A DNA stretch of 10,711 bases from NCBI GenBank assembly GCA_041584155.1, contig JBFHEL010000108.1:1-10711 (forward strand), written 5' to 3'. The number at the start of each line of letters is the position of its first letter. Position 1 is the first letter of the stretch. Origin of the DNA: Saccharicrinis sp041584155. Lineage in GTDB: Bacteria > Bacteroidota > Bacteroidia > Bacteroidales > Marinilabiliaceae. The position numbers and the translations under genes are program-made. Below the pieces are notes generated by a model that was not told the DNA's origin, did no database searches, and saw nothing but the letters and a program-made list of their open reading frames with translations. Positions 1 through 6,373 of this stretch are shown piece by piece.

Positions 1-51
1 ACCAATAATGATGGCGATAAGAACCATGCCTGTAACGGAATTTTTATCCAT
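1..51 (-). CDS. yidC: Membrane protein insertase YidC, N-terminal 17 codons only (partial)
   Basis: Only the first 17 codons lie in the window and the frame runs off the left edge. They read MDKNSVTGMVLIAIIIG: a short polar start (MDKN) followed at once by a hydrophobic stretch, which is how Bacteroidota YidC proteins begin with their first membrane helix. YidC inserts proteins into the inner membrane, alone or with SecYEG. The start lies 33 bases downstream of the pyrG stop on the same strand, and pyrG-yidC is a recurrent pair in Bacteroidota, so co-transcription is likely. The call rests on a short N-terminus plus context. The conserved core of the protein is not visible. Confidence 0.72.
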   Translation of the reverse strand, partial: MDKNSVTGMVLIAIIIG

Positions 52-84
52 TTTGTATTTAAGTTTTTGTTTTACTTCTAAAGA

Positions 85-1686
85 TTATTTTTTTATTGCG
101 GCAGCAATAAATGCCATAAAAATAGGATGAGGTTTTAACACAGTACTGCTGTATTCGGGGTGAAATTGAACGCCCACATACCATTTTAATTCAGGTATTT
201 CAATGATTTCCACCAATCCGGTGTCTGGGTTGAACCCAGAGGCAATCATTCCTTTTTCTTCAAACTGACTAAGATAATCGTTGTTAAATTCGTAACGATG
301 GCGGTGACGCTCGAAGGTGGTTTTGTTATTATAAGCTTCATAAGCCTTACTTCCTTCGAGTAGTGCGCATTCGTAAGCACCTAATCGCATCGTACCACCC
401 ATATCTGATACATTCTTCTGATTTTCCATTAAATCAATAACAGGGAAGGGAGTTGAATGATCCATTTCGGAAGAGTTGGCTTTGTCTAGCTGGATTACAT
501 TGCGCGCAAATTCAATAACAGAACATTGCATACCTAAACATATGCCCAGAAATACCTTGTTATTTTCACGTGCATATCTAACAGCCTCTACTTTACCATC
601 AATTCCTCTGCTTCCGAAACCAGGAGCCACTAAAATAGCATCCAGATTTCCCAGTTTTTCACCTGCATTTTCGCGGGTAATCTCTTCAGAATGAATGAGT
701 CGGATATCTGCTTTTCTATCGTTGTATGTGGAAGCGTGGATTAGTGCTTCTATAATTGATTTATAGGCATCGGCTAACTCAACATATTTACCAATTAAAC
801 CAATGGTTACTTTTTCCTCCGCACCTTTTAGCTTGCTTAAAAAATTCTTCCATTTTTTCAAGTCGGGAGTTTTGTTGAAAGGCAGTTCCAGTTTTTCCAT
901 ACAAATCTCATCTAAACCTTCTTCCTGCATTTTAACAGGTACTTCATAAATAGTAGACACATCGATGGACTGAATTACAGCACGAGGGTTTACATTACAA
1001 AACAAAGCTACCTTTTTACGAATATCCTGTCCCAGGTCTTTCTCGGTACGTAAAACCAATACGTCGGGTTGAACCCCTGCTTCCAATAAGGTTTTAACAG
1101 AGTGTTGTGTTGGTTTAGTTTTTAATTCACCTGATGCATTTAAATAAGGAACTAAAGTTAAGTGGATAACTAATGCCCTGTTTCCTAATTCCCATTTTAG
1201 CTGGCGAACAGCTTCAATATAAGGTAATGATTCAATATCACCTACAGTACCCCCTATTTCAGTGATCACAACATCAAATTTATGTTTGGTACCTAAAAGT
1301 TTGATGTTTCTTTTAATTTCATCGGTAATGTGAGGAATAATCTGGACTGTTTTTCCTAAGAAATCACCCTTACGTTCCTTGTTAATCACATTCTGGTAAA
1401 TTCTTCCGGTGGTAACATTATTAGCCTGAGATGTAGGGACATTTAAAAAGCGTTCATAGTGTCCTAAATCTAAATCCGTTTCAGCTCCATCTTCTGTTAC
1501 ATAGCATTCTCCATGTTCGTATGGATTCAGCGTTCCCGGATCCACATTTAAGTATGGATCTAGTTTTTGAATAGTAACTTTATATCCTCTTGATTGTAGT
1601 AGTTTAGCCAAAGAGGCTGAAATAATTCCTTTCCCCAATGAAGAGGCAACCCCTCCTGTTACAAAAATATATCTTGTATCTGACAC
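85..1686 (-). CDS. pyrG: CTP synthase (glutamine-hydrolysing)
   Basis: Cytosolic enzyme that aminates UTP to CTP using ATP and ammonia from glutamine, the last step of pyrimidine nucleotide synthesis. At 533 residues it is full length. The N-terminal amidoligase domain (about 1-270) opens with the P-loop-like GGVASSLGKG (11-20) and has the conserved KLDPYLNVDPGT, EHGECYVTEDG and EIGGTVGDIES segments. The C-terminal class I glutamine amidotransferase domain (about 293-533) has the nucleophile Cys383 in GICLGMQ and the His509/Glu511 pair in FHPEYSS, so the triad is intact. The start MSDTRYIFVTGG fits the family closely. A Bacteroidota-type -7 box lies about 50 bases upstream, so it probably has its own promoter although hemF lies upstream on the same strand. 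yidC follows 33 bases downstream. Confidence 0.98.
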   Translation of the reverse strand: MSDTRYIFVTGGVASSLGKGIISASLAKLLQSRGYKVTIQKLDPYLNVDPGTLNPYEHGECYVTEDGAETDLDLGHYERFLNVPTSQANNVTTGRIYQNVINKERKGDFLGKTVQIIPHITDEIKRNIKLLGTKHKFDVVITEIGGTVGDIESLPYIEAVRQLKWELGNRALVIHLTLVPYLNASGELKTKPTQHSVKTLLEAGVQPDVLVLRTEKDLGQDIRKKVALFCNVNPRAVIQSIDVSTIYEVPVKMQEEGLDEICMEKLELPFNKTPDLKKWKNFLSKLKGAEEKVTIGLIGKYVELADAYKSIIEALIHASTYNDRKADIRLIHSEEITRENAGEKLGNLDAILVAPGFGSRGIDGKVEAVRYARENNKVFLGICLGMQCSVIEFARNVIQLDKANSSEMDHSTPFPVIDLMENQKNVSDMGGTMRLGAYECALLEGSKAYEAYNNKTTFERHRHRYEFNNDYLSQFEEKGMIASGFNPDTGLVEIIEIPELKWYVGVQFHPEYSSTVLKPHPIFMAFIAAAIKK

Positions 1687-1736
1687 AGCGTCAAGTATTT
1701 AAATTAAACCTATCTTTCCTTCGAAAATTAAAAGTA

Positions 1737-1744
1737 CAAAGGTA
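1737..1744 (-). promoter_or_regulatory. Candidate pyrG promoter, Bacteroidota -7 box
   Basis: On the minus strand this reads TACCTTTG, an exact match to the Bacteroidota sigma-ABfr -7 consensus TAnnTTTG. It lies about 50 bases upstream of the pyrG ATG. No clear TTTG -33 box is seen at the usual 19-21 base spacing, only T-rich sequence. The 224-base hemF-pyrG spacer is otherwise AT-rich with no supported gene. Confidence 0.6.
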
Positions 1745-1910
1745 TAAATTAATGGGTAATTTAAAAGAAGATGAAACAGATGGATTTATATTTAAATTTA
1801 AGGATTATTTGATATATCCATGGTATAAGCAAGGTAGCTAAGGTTAGAAATCAGGTATTTAAATTCATTATGTATTGAAATATTAGCCTATTTATTTGTT
1901 GTTTTTGGGC

Positions 1911-2834
1911 TTATTCATTCATTTTATCATTCAAATTTTCTTTGGTTAGCCAGTTGATGCCTTTTTTTAATAGCTGTAATGTTTTGTATTCATCGGTTCC
2001 TGTTGCTGGCTGTATATCATAGTCCCATTGCGCCATTGGTGGCATGCTCACTAATATTGATTCTGTATTTCCTCCTGACTCAAGGCCAAATTTAGTTCCT
2101 CTATCATGTACCAGATTAAATTCAACATAACGCCCTCGTCTAACATTTTGCCATTTTTTTTGCGATGGACTATAACTAAGGTTTCTCTTTTTATCCATTA
2201 TTTCGCAGTAAATTCGAGGATAGGCTTTTGCTAAGTCGGTTGTGAAGTTTAGAAAATCTCTAAAATCATTGTGACTGTTTGGTTGAATCCTGTCAAAGAA
2301 AATACCGCCTACCCCACGAGTTTCGTTACGGTGGTTGAGGAAAAAGTAATTGTCGGCCCAGTCCTTGTATTGAGGGTAATAGCTTGTGTTATATTTGTTA
2401 CATATTGTATAAAGCTGTTGATGAAACCAGGAGGCTTCATCGCTGTGTATATAATGTGGTGTCAGGTCAATACCTCCTCCAAACCAGTGTTGTCCGTTAT
2501 CCAGTTCGAAAAAACGAACATTCATATGAATAATTGGTATCAAAGGGTTAGATGGGTGAATAATAGATGAAATGCCTGTAGCTGAATATCGATTGGCCTT
2601 CATGCCAAGAATAGTTTCCATTTTTGGTGTGCATGCTCCTTCAACATGAGAATAATTTAAGCCGGCTTTCTCTATAATTGCCCCTTTTTTCATTACGCAA
2701 GTGATTCCTGAACCAATATCCTTATTCCAGGGTACCTTTTTAAACAAACCTTTTCCATCTCCTGCTTCCAATTGATGACACATTTGTTGTTGTAGTTGCT
2801 TGTATATAGTCGCAATATGTTGGGTTCTTTGCAT
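1911..2834 (-). CDS. hemF: Oxygen-dependent coproporphyrinogen III oxidase
   Basis: Cytosolic enzyme that oxidatively decarboxylates two propionate side chains of coproporphyrinogen III to vinyl groups, using O2, giving protoporphyrinogen IX. At 307 residues it is the normal HemF length. Family signatures are clear: HMNVRFFE (103-110), WFGGGIDLTP (117-126), HRNETRGVGGIFFD (168-181) and RRGRYVEFNLVHDRGTKFGL (232-251), then GGNTESILVSMPP. Histidines at 93, 103, 138 and 168 sit where the four metal-ligand histidines described for E. coli HemF are expected, by spacing. The start was chosen as the first ATG before MQRTQHIA. It is separated from the main hem run by the Nif11 gene on the other strand, so it needs its own promoter in 2835-3068. 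A weak minus-strand TACGGTTG at 2868-2875 is the best candidate. An O2-dependent enzyme implies at least some growth with oxygen. Confidence 0.97.
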   Translation of the reverse strand: MQRTQHIATIYKQLQQQMCHQLEAGDGKGLFKKVPWNKDIGSGITCVMKKGAIIEKAGLNYSHVEGACTPKMETILGMKANRYSATGISSIIHPSNPLIPIIHMNVRFFELDNGQHWFGGGIDLTPHYIHSDEASWFHQQLYTICNKYNTSYYPQYKDWADNYFFLNHRNETRGVGGIFFDRIQPNSHNDFRDFLNFTTDLAKAYPRIYCEIMDKKRNLSYSPSQKKWQNVRRGRYVEFNLVHDRGTKFGLESGGNTESILVSMPPMAQWDYDIQPATGTDEYKTLQLLKKGINWLTKENLNDKMNE

Positions 2835-3068
2835 TTTTCTTTAATCTGATTGATTTGATTAGGTTAACAACCGTAGAATTGATTTGTTGAATAATGAATG
2901 CTCTTATGGGTGATAGTTATTTTATACGATTTGATAGATAAGGATAGTTTGATTTGATAATATGTAGTTGAATAATGCGGTTAGGTTAAAAAATGAAATC
3001 TATTTAATGTAATTAATTACAAAAAATAAATATATTTGCAATATTACTAACAAATAAACAATTTATAT
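2835..3068. promoter_or_regulatory. Divergent intergenic region between hemF and the Nif11 gene, rich in short direct repeats
   Basis: This 234-base AT-rich spacer must carry the promoters of hemF (leftward) and of the Nif11-domain gene (rightward). It holds several exact direct repeats: TTGAATAATG at 2887-2896 and 2968-2977, TTAGGTTAA at 2859-2867 and 2981-2989, and GATTTGAT at 2852, 2928 and 2951. The offsets between copies differ, so it is not a simple tandem duplication. They could be binding sites for a shared regulator, or chance in AT-rich DNA. No open frame in it looks like a gene. Confidence 0.45.
3031..3038 (+). promoter_or_regulatory. Candidate promoter -7 box for the Nif11-domain gene
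   Basis: Reads TATATTTG, an exact match to the Bacteroidota -7 consensus TAnnTTTG, 30 bases before the ATG at 3069. That spacing leaves a short leader of roughly 25 bases. No convincing TTTG -33 box is seen upstream. Between box and ATG the sequence is A/T-rich with no Shine-Dalgarno, as is common in this phylum. Confidence 0.6.
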
Positions 3069-3287
3069 ATGTCGAAGCAAACTGTATTTGATTTTTTAGA
3101 TAAAGGAGCAGGAGATCGTCAATTTCGCATTAAGTACGATAACACCTTTTCTATGGAAAAATTTGTAGAATTAGCTAAAGAGGATGGTTTTGATTTTACA
3201 GTAGAAGATTTGAAAGAAGCTTTACGTGAAAATGGAGATTCTTTTGAGTCAAGTGGTAATCCACCTAAGAAAGCTATCTGGGTATAG
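3069..3287 (+). CDS. Small Nif11-domain (Nif11-like leader) protein, 72 aa
   Basis: This is the only well-supported plus-strand gene in the window. Residues 1-52 look like a Nif11 domain: a helical start with FLDKGAGDRQFR (9-20), then KFVELAKEDGFDFTVEDLKEAL (31-52), matching the family pattern of AxxxGFxFTxEEL. Nif11 domains are known as leaders of ribosomal peptide natural products and as small proteins of unknown role. The 20-residue tail after the domain is polar, then ends SSGNPPKKAIWV. It has no Cys and no double-glycine cleavage site, and no modification enzyme or peptidase transporter gene lies nearby. A natural-product precursor is therefore possible but not supported by context. It has a good -7 box and a strong terminator, so it is probably a single-gene unit. 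The function is unknown. Confidence 0.82.
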   Translation: MSKQTVFDFLDKGAGDRQFRIKYDNTFSMEKFVELAKEDGFDFTVEDLKEALRENGDSFESSGNPPKKAIWV

Positions 3288-3327
3288 GTTTATCTCTTAT
3301 TTTTATTGGATTTCAAAAAAATATACG

Positions 3328-3377
3328 AATAGCAGCTTGGTGGCCTTTTTAGTGGACCTGCTGCTATTGTTTTTTTC
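3328..3377 (+). terminator. Intrinsic terminator of the Nif11 gene, probably bidirectional
   Basis: A perfect 9-bp stem, AATAGCAGC (3328-3336) with GCTGCTATT (3360-3368), contains weaker inner pairing (GGT/ACC) and is followed by a run of seven T (3370-3376). It starts 41 bases after the Nif11 stop. On the opposite strand the same stem is followed within about six bases by another T-run (A-run at 3315-3321 on plus), so it can also end leftward transcription of the membrane-protein gene, whose stop codon lies inside the stem. Confidence 0.8.
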
Positions 3378-3660
3378 TAAAAAATCTTCCTATACTTTTT
3401 TTCTGGAAATTGTAAAAGAATTGAAACTGTCCAAACAAGGTGCCAATAACAAGCAGTAAAATCTGGTAGGAGGGAAGTATGGTGAGAACATACATCGGTA
3501 TTTTAAACCATAAGGAAGTATCTGAATCGATGCCGATCCACTGAAATACTATCTTCTTAACCCAAACAGCAGCACTTCCGGTAACAGAGAATACGATAAA
3601 AATAATAATGATTTGAAAGTTGGAGTTGATTCCCCAACGCTGTTTTAATTTTTCAAACAT
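3364..3660 (-). CDS. Small two-helix membrane protein, DUF6787-like
   Basis: A 98-residue protein with a short basic, cytosolic-looking N-terminus (MFEKLKQRWGIN), a first membrane helix at about 15-34, a linker with IDSDTSLW (44-51), a second helix at about 55-78 (YVLTILPSYQILLLVIGTLFGQF), and a strongly basic tail (KKSIGRFFRKKQ). The layout, the xLPxYQxLLL segment and the GQFxFF motif before a basic tail resemble the DUF6787 family of Bacteroidota, whose members have no known function. That assignment is from memory of the family and is moderate. It lies 156 bases downstream of hemE on the same strand, with a GC-rich hairpin between, so it may be the last gene of the heme run or a separate unit. 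Its stop codon sits inside the convergent terminator. Confidence 0.8.
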   Translation of the reverse strand: MFEKLKQRWGINSNFQIIIIFIVFSVTGSAAVWVKKIVFQWIGIDSDTSLWFKIPMYVLTILPSYQILLLVIGTLFGQFQFFYNFQKKSIGRFFRKKQ

Positions 3661-3743
3661 CGATACTTCAATTAGATAATTTCAAAACTTTATTTATTTG
3701 CTCACTATTTTTTTTACAGCTTTGATGCTGTTTTAGCAAGCTA

Positions 3744-3778
3744 CCCGGCTCAGCATACTAATGGTGCTAGAAGCCGGG
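3744..3778. terminator. GC-rich hairpin between hemE and the small membrane-protein gene
   Basis: CCCGGCT (3744-3750) pairs with AGCCGGG (3772-3778). A further inner AGCA/TGCT stem (3752-3755, 3765-3768) closes a 9-base loop, giving a two-part hairpin with small bulges. It begins 38 bases past the hemE stop in the direction of transcription. No T-run follows it on the minus strand, so it is not a canonical intrinsic terminator. It may weaken read-through, protect the hemE mRNA 3' end, or be a REP-like element. Confidence 0.45.
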
Positions 3779-3816
3779 ATATATTTGTATTTTGTATTCA
3801 GGTTTTATTGTCTTAT

Positions 3817-4848
3817 TTATCTTTTCCAATCAGTTTCCTTAATCCAATCGGCTAAAAACCGGGCATTTTCATAAGGAATATCAGGTAAAAACCCATGCCC
3901 CAAATTGATGATCCAGTTCTGATTTTTACTGCCAAAGTTAATGTAACGCTTAAGTTCCTTTTCAATGCTTGCCTTATTGGCATAAAGTAATCGGGGATCA
4001 ATATTTCCTTGTAAGCCAATATTGGGATCCACCATTCGACGGGCTGTTTCTATAGGAGTTTGCCAGTCAATACTTAGGTAGTCGCACATATCTGGTGTTA
4101 CCTTCTCAATGCCTGTTCCCAGATCTTTTGGGAAATAAATAAAAGGGATGTTTTCTTCGCGTACTGCCCGGGCTATTTTTTTTACAGCCGGGAAAAATAG
4201 CTCTTCATAGAGACTGAATGGAATTAGTCCGGCATGAGTTTCAAAAAGCTGAAATACTTTTATGCCATTTTTTATCTGTCCTTTGGCGTATATTATTGAT
4301 AACTCAGTAATTGCATCGACCAGTTTTTTAACTGTTTCTTTATTTTGATATAAAAATTTAATGGTCTTAGGGAAATCTTTACTACGGCCTATCCCTTCTA
4401 TCATATAGCATAAAACGGTTAATGGGGCACCACAAAACCCTATTAAGGGAATATGGGCAGGTTTTGTTGCTATAACGCTTTTGATTACCTCATAAATATA
4501 ATTGAGTTTCTCAGGATCTGGATTTAAAACAGACAAAGGGTCTTTTCTTTCTGAAAGAGGAATATCAAATTCAGGTCCACGATCGGTGAATTCAAGACCC
4601 ATACCCATGGCATAAGGAATAACTAAAATGTCGGAGAAGAGGATAGCCGCATCTACTCCCAGGTCATCAATAGGTAATAGAGTTACTTCAGCCCCAAGTT
4701 CCGGATCTTGCATCATCTCCCAAAAGGAATGTTTTTCCTTAAGTTTCATATATGAAGGTAGTACACGACCAGCCTGGCGCATAAACCAGAAAGGCGGTCG
4801 TTCTGTTTTTTCTCCGGCAAGGGTTTGTAGTAATATGGAATTTGTCAT
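3817..4848 (-). CDS. hemE: Uroporphyrinogen III decarboxylase
   Basis: Cofactor-independent cytosolic enzyme that removes the four acetate carboxyls of uroporphyrinogen III to give coproporphyrinogen III, the substrate of HemF encoded nearby. At 343 residues it is the usual length. The N-terminal signature RPPFWFMRQAGRVLPSY (17-33) carries the substrate-binding arginines Arg24 and Arg28. The key aspartate is Asp73 in FSDIL. GFCGAPLTVLCYMIEG (137-152) contains the conserved Tyr148, and the C-terminal NLGHGFLPDIPYENAR holds His318. The motif usually seen as FDSWAG or FDTWAG in other HemEs reads FETHAG here (202-207). It follows hemL by 141 bases, with an inverted repeat in the gap, so expression may be partly uncoupled from the upstream genes. 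Confidence 0.97.
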   Translation of the reverse strand: MTNSILLQTLAGEKTERPPFWFMRQAGRVLPSYMKLKEKHSFWEMMQDPELGAEVTLLPIDDLGVDAAILFSDILVIPYAMGMGLEFTDRGPEFDIPLSERKDPLSVLNPDPEKLNYIYEVIKSVIATKPAHIPLIGFCGAPLTVLCYMIEGIGRSKDFPKTIKFLYQNKETVKKLVDAITELSIIYAKGQIKNGIKVFQLFETHAGLIPFSLYEELFFPAVKKIARAVREENIPFIYFPKDLGTGIEKVTPDMCDYLSIDWQTPIETARRMVDPNIGLQGNIDPRLLYANKASIEKELKRYINFGSKNQNWIINLGHGFLPDIPYENARFLADWIKETDWKR

Positions 4849-4890
4849 TTAATAGTCGTTTAAATGGTCAATGGTAACTGGTTCGAATAA

Positions 4891-4980
4891 AGGCTACTTT
4901 ATTCATATTGAGGCAAATGCCTTTAATTGAACGATTACGGATTGTTAATATCTTATTTAAAAAATAATTGCAAGTAGCCT
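4891..4980. repeat. Inverted repeat with nested hairpin in the hemL-hemE spacer
   Basis: AGGCTACTT (4891-4899) and AAGTAGCCT (4972-4980) are perfect 9-bp inverted arms, 72 bases apart. Between them AGGCAAATGCCT (4911-4922) forms a small perfect 5-bp hairpin with a two-base loop. On the leftward transcript the outer stem begins 10 bases after the hemL stop and closes about 43 bases before the hemE ATG. It could be an mRNA processing or stability structure. No T-run typical of a terminator follows on the minus strand. Confidence 0.5.
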
Positions 4981-4989
4981 GCTCGCCGG

Positions 4990-6288
4990 TTATTGTTTTC
5001 TGATTACCGAAAGTGCTTCAAAGCTGGCATCAATTGTTTTCTGCAAGTCTTCTTTAGTATGTGCAATTGAAACAAACCCTGCTTCAAATTGGGAAGGAGC
5101 AGTGTAAATACCACCTTCTAAACCTAACTTGAAATATTTGGCAAATTGATCCGTATCACATTTTTTTACATCATTAAAGTTTTTTACCTCGTTTCCTTTT
5201 GAAAAGAAAAGAGTAAACATTGAGCCTACGCGATTAATTACCCCGGGAAACCCTAACTTATCAAGATTATTTTGCAGGCCATCGCATAGAAACGCTGCTT
5301 TTGCCTCTAATTGCGCATAAAAATCTTTGTTTTCATTTATCAGGTTTAATGTAGTTAATCCCGCAGCCATAGCCATTGGATTACCAGAAAGTGTTCCGGC
5401 CTGATAAACCGGTCCGTTTGGAGCCAGATGATCCATGATTTCTTTTTTACCGCCATAGGCACCCACAGGTAAACCTCCTCCGATAATTTTACCAAGAGTG
5501 GTCAGATCAGGGGTAATACCTAAAAGTTCCTGGGCACCTCCTTTGGCTACTCTAAATCCTGTCATCACTTCATCAAAGATAAGTAAAGTACCATGGTCGG
5601 TACAAGCTTTACGAACACCATTTATAAATTCATCAGTAGGACGAATAACACCCATGTTTCCCGTAACAGGTTCGAGGATGACTGCTGCAATCTGGTTTTT
5701 GTAGTTGGCAAATAAGCTTAATACAGAATCCAGATCGTTGTATTGTGCTGTTAAGGTATCGCCTGCGGTTCCTTTAGTTACACCTGGCGAATCTGGTGTT
5801 CCGAAGGTCAAGGCTCCAGATCCGGCCTTAATTAAAAAGCTGTCGCCATGTCCATGGTAGCACCCTTCGAATTTAATTACCAAATCGCGTTTTGTATATC
5901 CTCTTGCCAAGCGCAAGGCACTCATAGTTGCCTCGGTACCGGAGTTTACCATTCTAACACTCTCGATAGATGGGATCATTTTACAGATCAAATCGGCCAT
6001 TTCTGTTTCCATCAGTGTTGGTGCTCCAAAGCTGGTTCCTTTAAGTGCTGTTTGGTGAAGCGCTTCAAGAACTGTGGGGTGTGCGTGACCCAAAATCATA
6101 GGACCCCATGAGCCTACATAGTCAATGTATTGATTATTATCTATATCGGTGATTTTTGATCCTTTGGCACTTTGTATGAAAAGAGGATTACCACCCACTG
6201 AATTAAAAGCTCTTACGGGGGAGTTAACCCCTCCCGGGATATGTTTGACGGCCTGTTGGTATGCTTTTAAGCTGTTTTGTGTGTTCAT
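4990..6288 (-). CDS. hemL: Glutamate-1-semialdehyde 2,1-aminomutase
   Basis: PLP-dependent cytosolic enzyme that converts glutamate-1-semialdehyde, made by HemA, to 5-aminolevulinate, completing the C5 route. At 432 residues it is full length. Family motifs are HIPGGVNSPVRAF (16-28), MVNSGTEATMSALRLARG (113-130), FEGCYHGHGD (140-149), DEVMTGFR (239-246) and the PLP lysine Lys267 in TTLGKIIGGGLPVGAYGG. The GTLSGNPMAMAAG segment that follows is also conserved. The start MNTQNSLKAYQQA matches the family, with the conserved HIPGGV beginning at residue 16. It lies 85 bases downstream of hemB, across a strong inverted repeat, and upstream of hemE. A class III aminotransferase of another kind is unlikely given these HemL-specific motifs. 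Confidence 0.97.
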   Translation of the reverse strand: MNTQNSLKAYQQAVKHIPGGVNSPVRAFNSVGGNPLFIQSAKGSKITDIDNNQYIDYVGSWGPMILGHAHPTVLEALHQTALKGTSFGAPTLMETEMADLICKMIPSIESVRMVNSGTEATMSALRLARGYTKRDLVIKFEGCYHGHGDSFLIKAGSGALTFGTPDSPGVTKGTAGDTLTAQYNDLDSVLSLFANYKNQIAAVILEPVTGNMGVIRPTDEFINGVRKACTDHGTLLIFDEVMTGFRVAKGGAQELLGITPDLTTLGKIIGGGLPVGAYGGKKEIMDHLAPNGPVYQAGTLSGNPMAMAAGLTTLNLINENKDFYAQLEAKAAFLCDGLQNNLDKLGFPGVINRVGSMFTLFFSKGNEVKNFNDVKKCDTDQFAKYFKLGLEGGIYTAPSQFEAGFVSIAHTKEDLQKTIDASFEALSVIRKQ

Positions 6289-6306
6289 CTTATAAGTATA
6301 ATGTAA

Positions 6307-6363
6307 AAAGTATAAAGTATAATGACTTTTAAATTGAAACTGAAGTCTTTTACTTTATACTTT
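6307..6363. repeat. Long AT-rich inverted repeat in the hemB-hemL spacer
   Basis: AAAGTATAAAGTA (6307-6319) and TACTTTATACTTT (6351-6363) are perfect 13-bp inverted arms. Inside them GACTT (6324-6328) pairs with AAGTC (6343-6347), leaving a 14-base loop. Each arm contains a short repeated AAGTATAA-type unit, and another copy lies just to the left at about 6295-6302. The structure fills most of the 85-base spacer between the hemB stop and the hemL ATG. It could be an intercistronic mRNA structure, or a copy of a dispersed small palindromic element. Confidence 0.65.
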
Positions 6364-6373
6364 AGTCTTATTT

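Noticed and set aside
1638..1841. Plus-strand 67-codon open frame overlapping the pyrG start and the spacer
   Set aside because: It starts inside pyrG on the opposite strand, has no recognisable domain and no promoter box, and covers the pyrG promoter region. It is best explained as chance.
2868..2875. hemF promoter -7 box (minus-strand TACGGTTG)
   Set aside because: One mismatch to TAnnTTTG and no -33 element, so it is mentioned only as the best candidate and is not listed as a feature of its own.
3226..3459. Plus-strand 77-codon frame overlapping the Nif11 gene end and the terminator
   Set aside because: It is out of frame with the Nif11 gene, runs through the strong hairpin and T-run, and lies antisense to the membrane-protein gene. 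The hydrophobic-looking product comes from T-rich terminator sequence.
3069..3660. A complete natural-product (RiPP) biosynthetic cluster around the Nif11 peptide
   Set aside because: The neighbours are hemF, a small membrane protein and hemE. No modifying enzyme, protease or exporter is present, so only an orphan precursor-like peptide can be claimed.
4869..4876. Separate hemE promoter (minus-strand TACCATTG)
   Set aside because: It has one mismatch to the -7 consensus, is very close to the ATG, and shows no -33 box. It is too weak to call.
5848..6111. Antisense open frame within hemL (Cys- and His-rich product)
   Set aside because: It lies wholly inside a well-conserved gene on the other strand. 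Its composition is what the complement of hemL codons gives.
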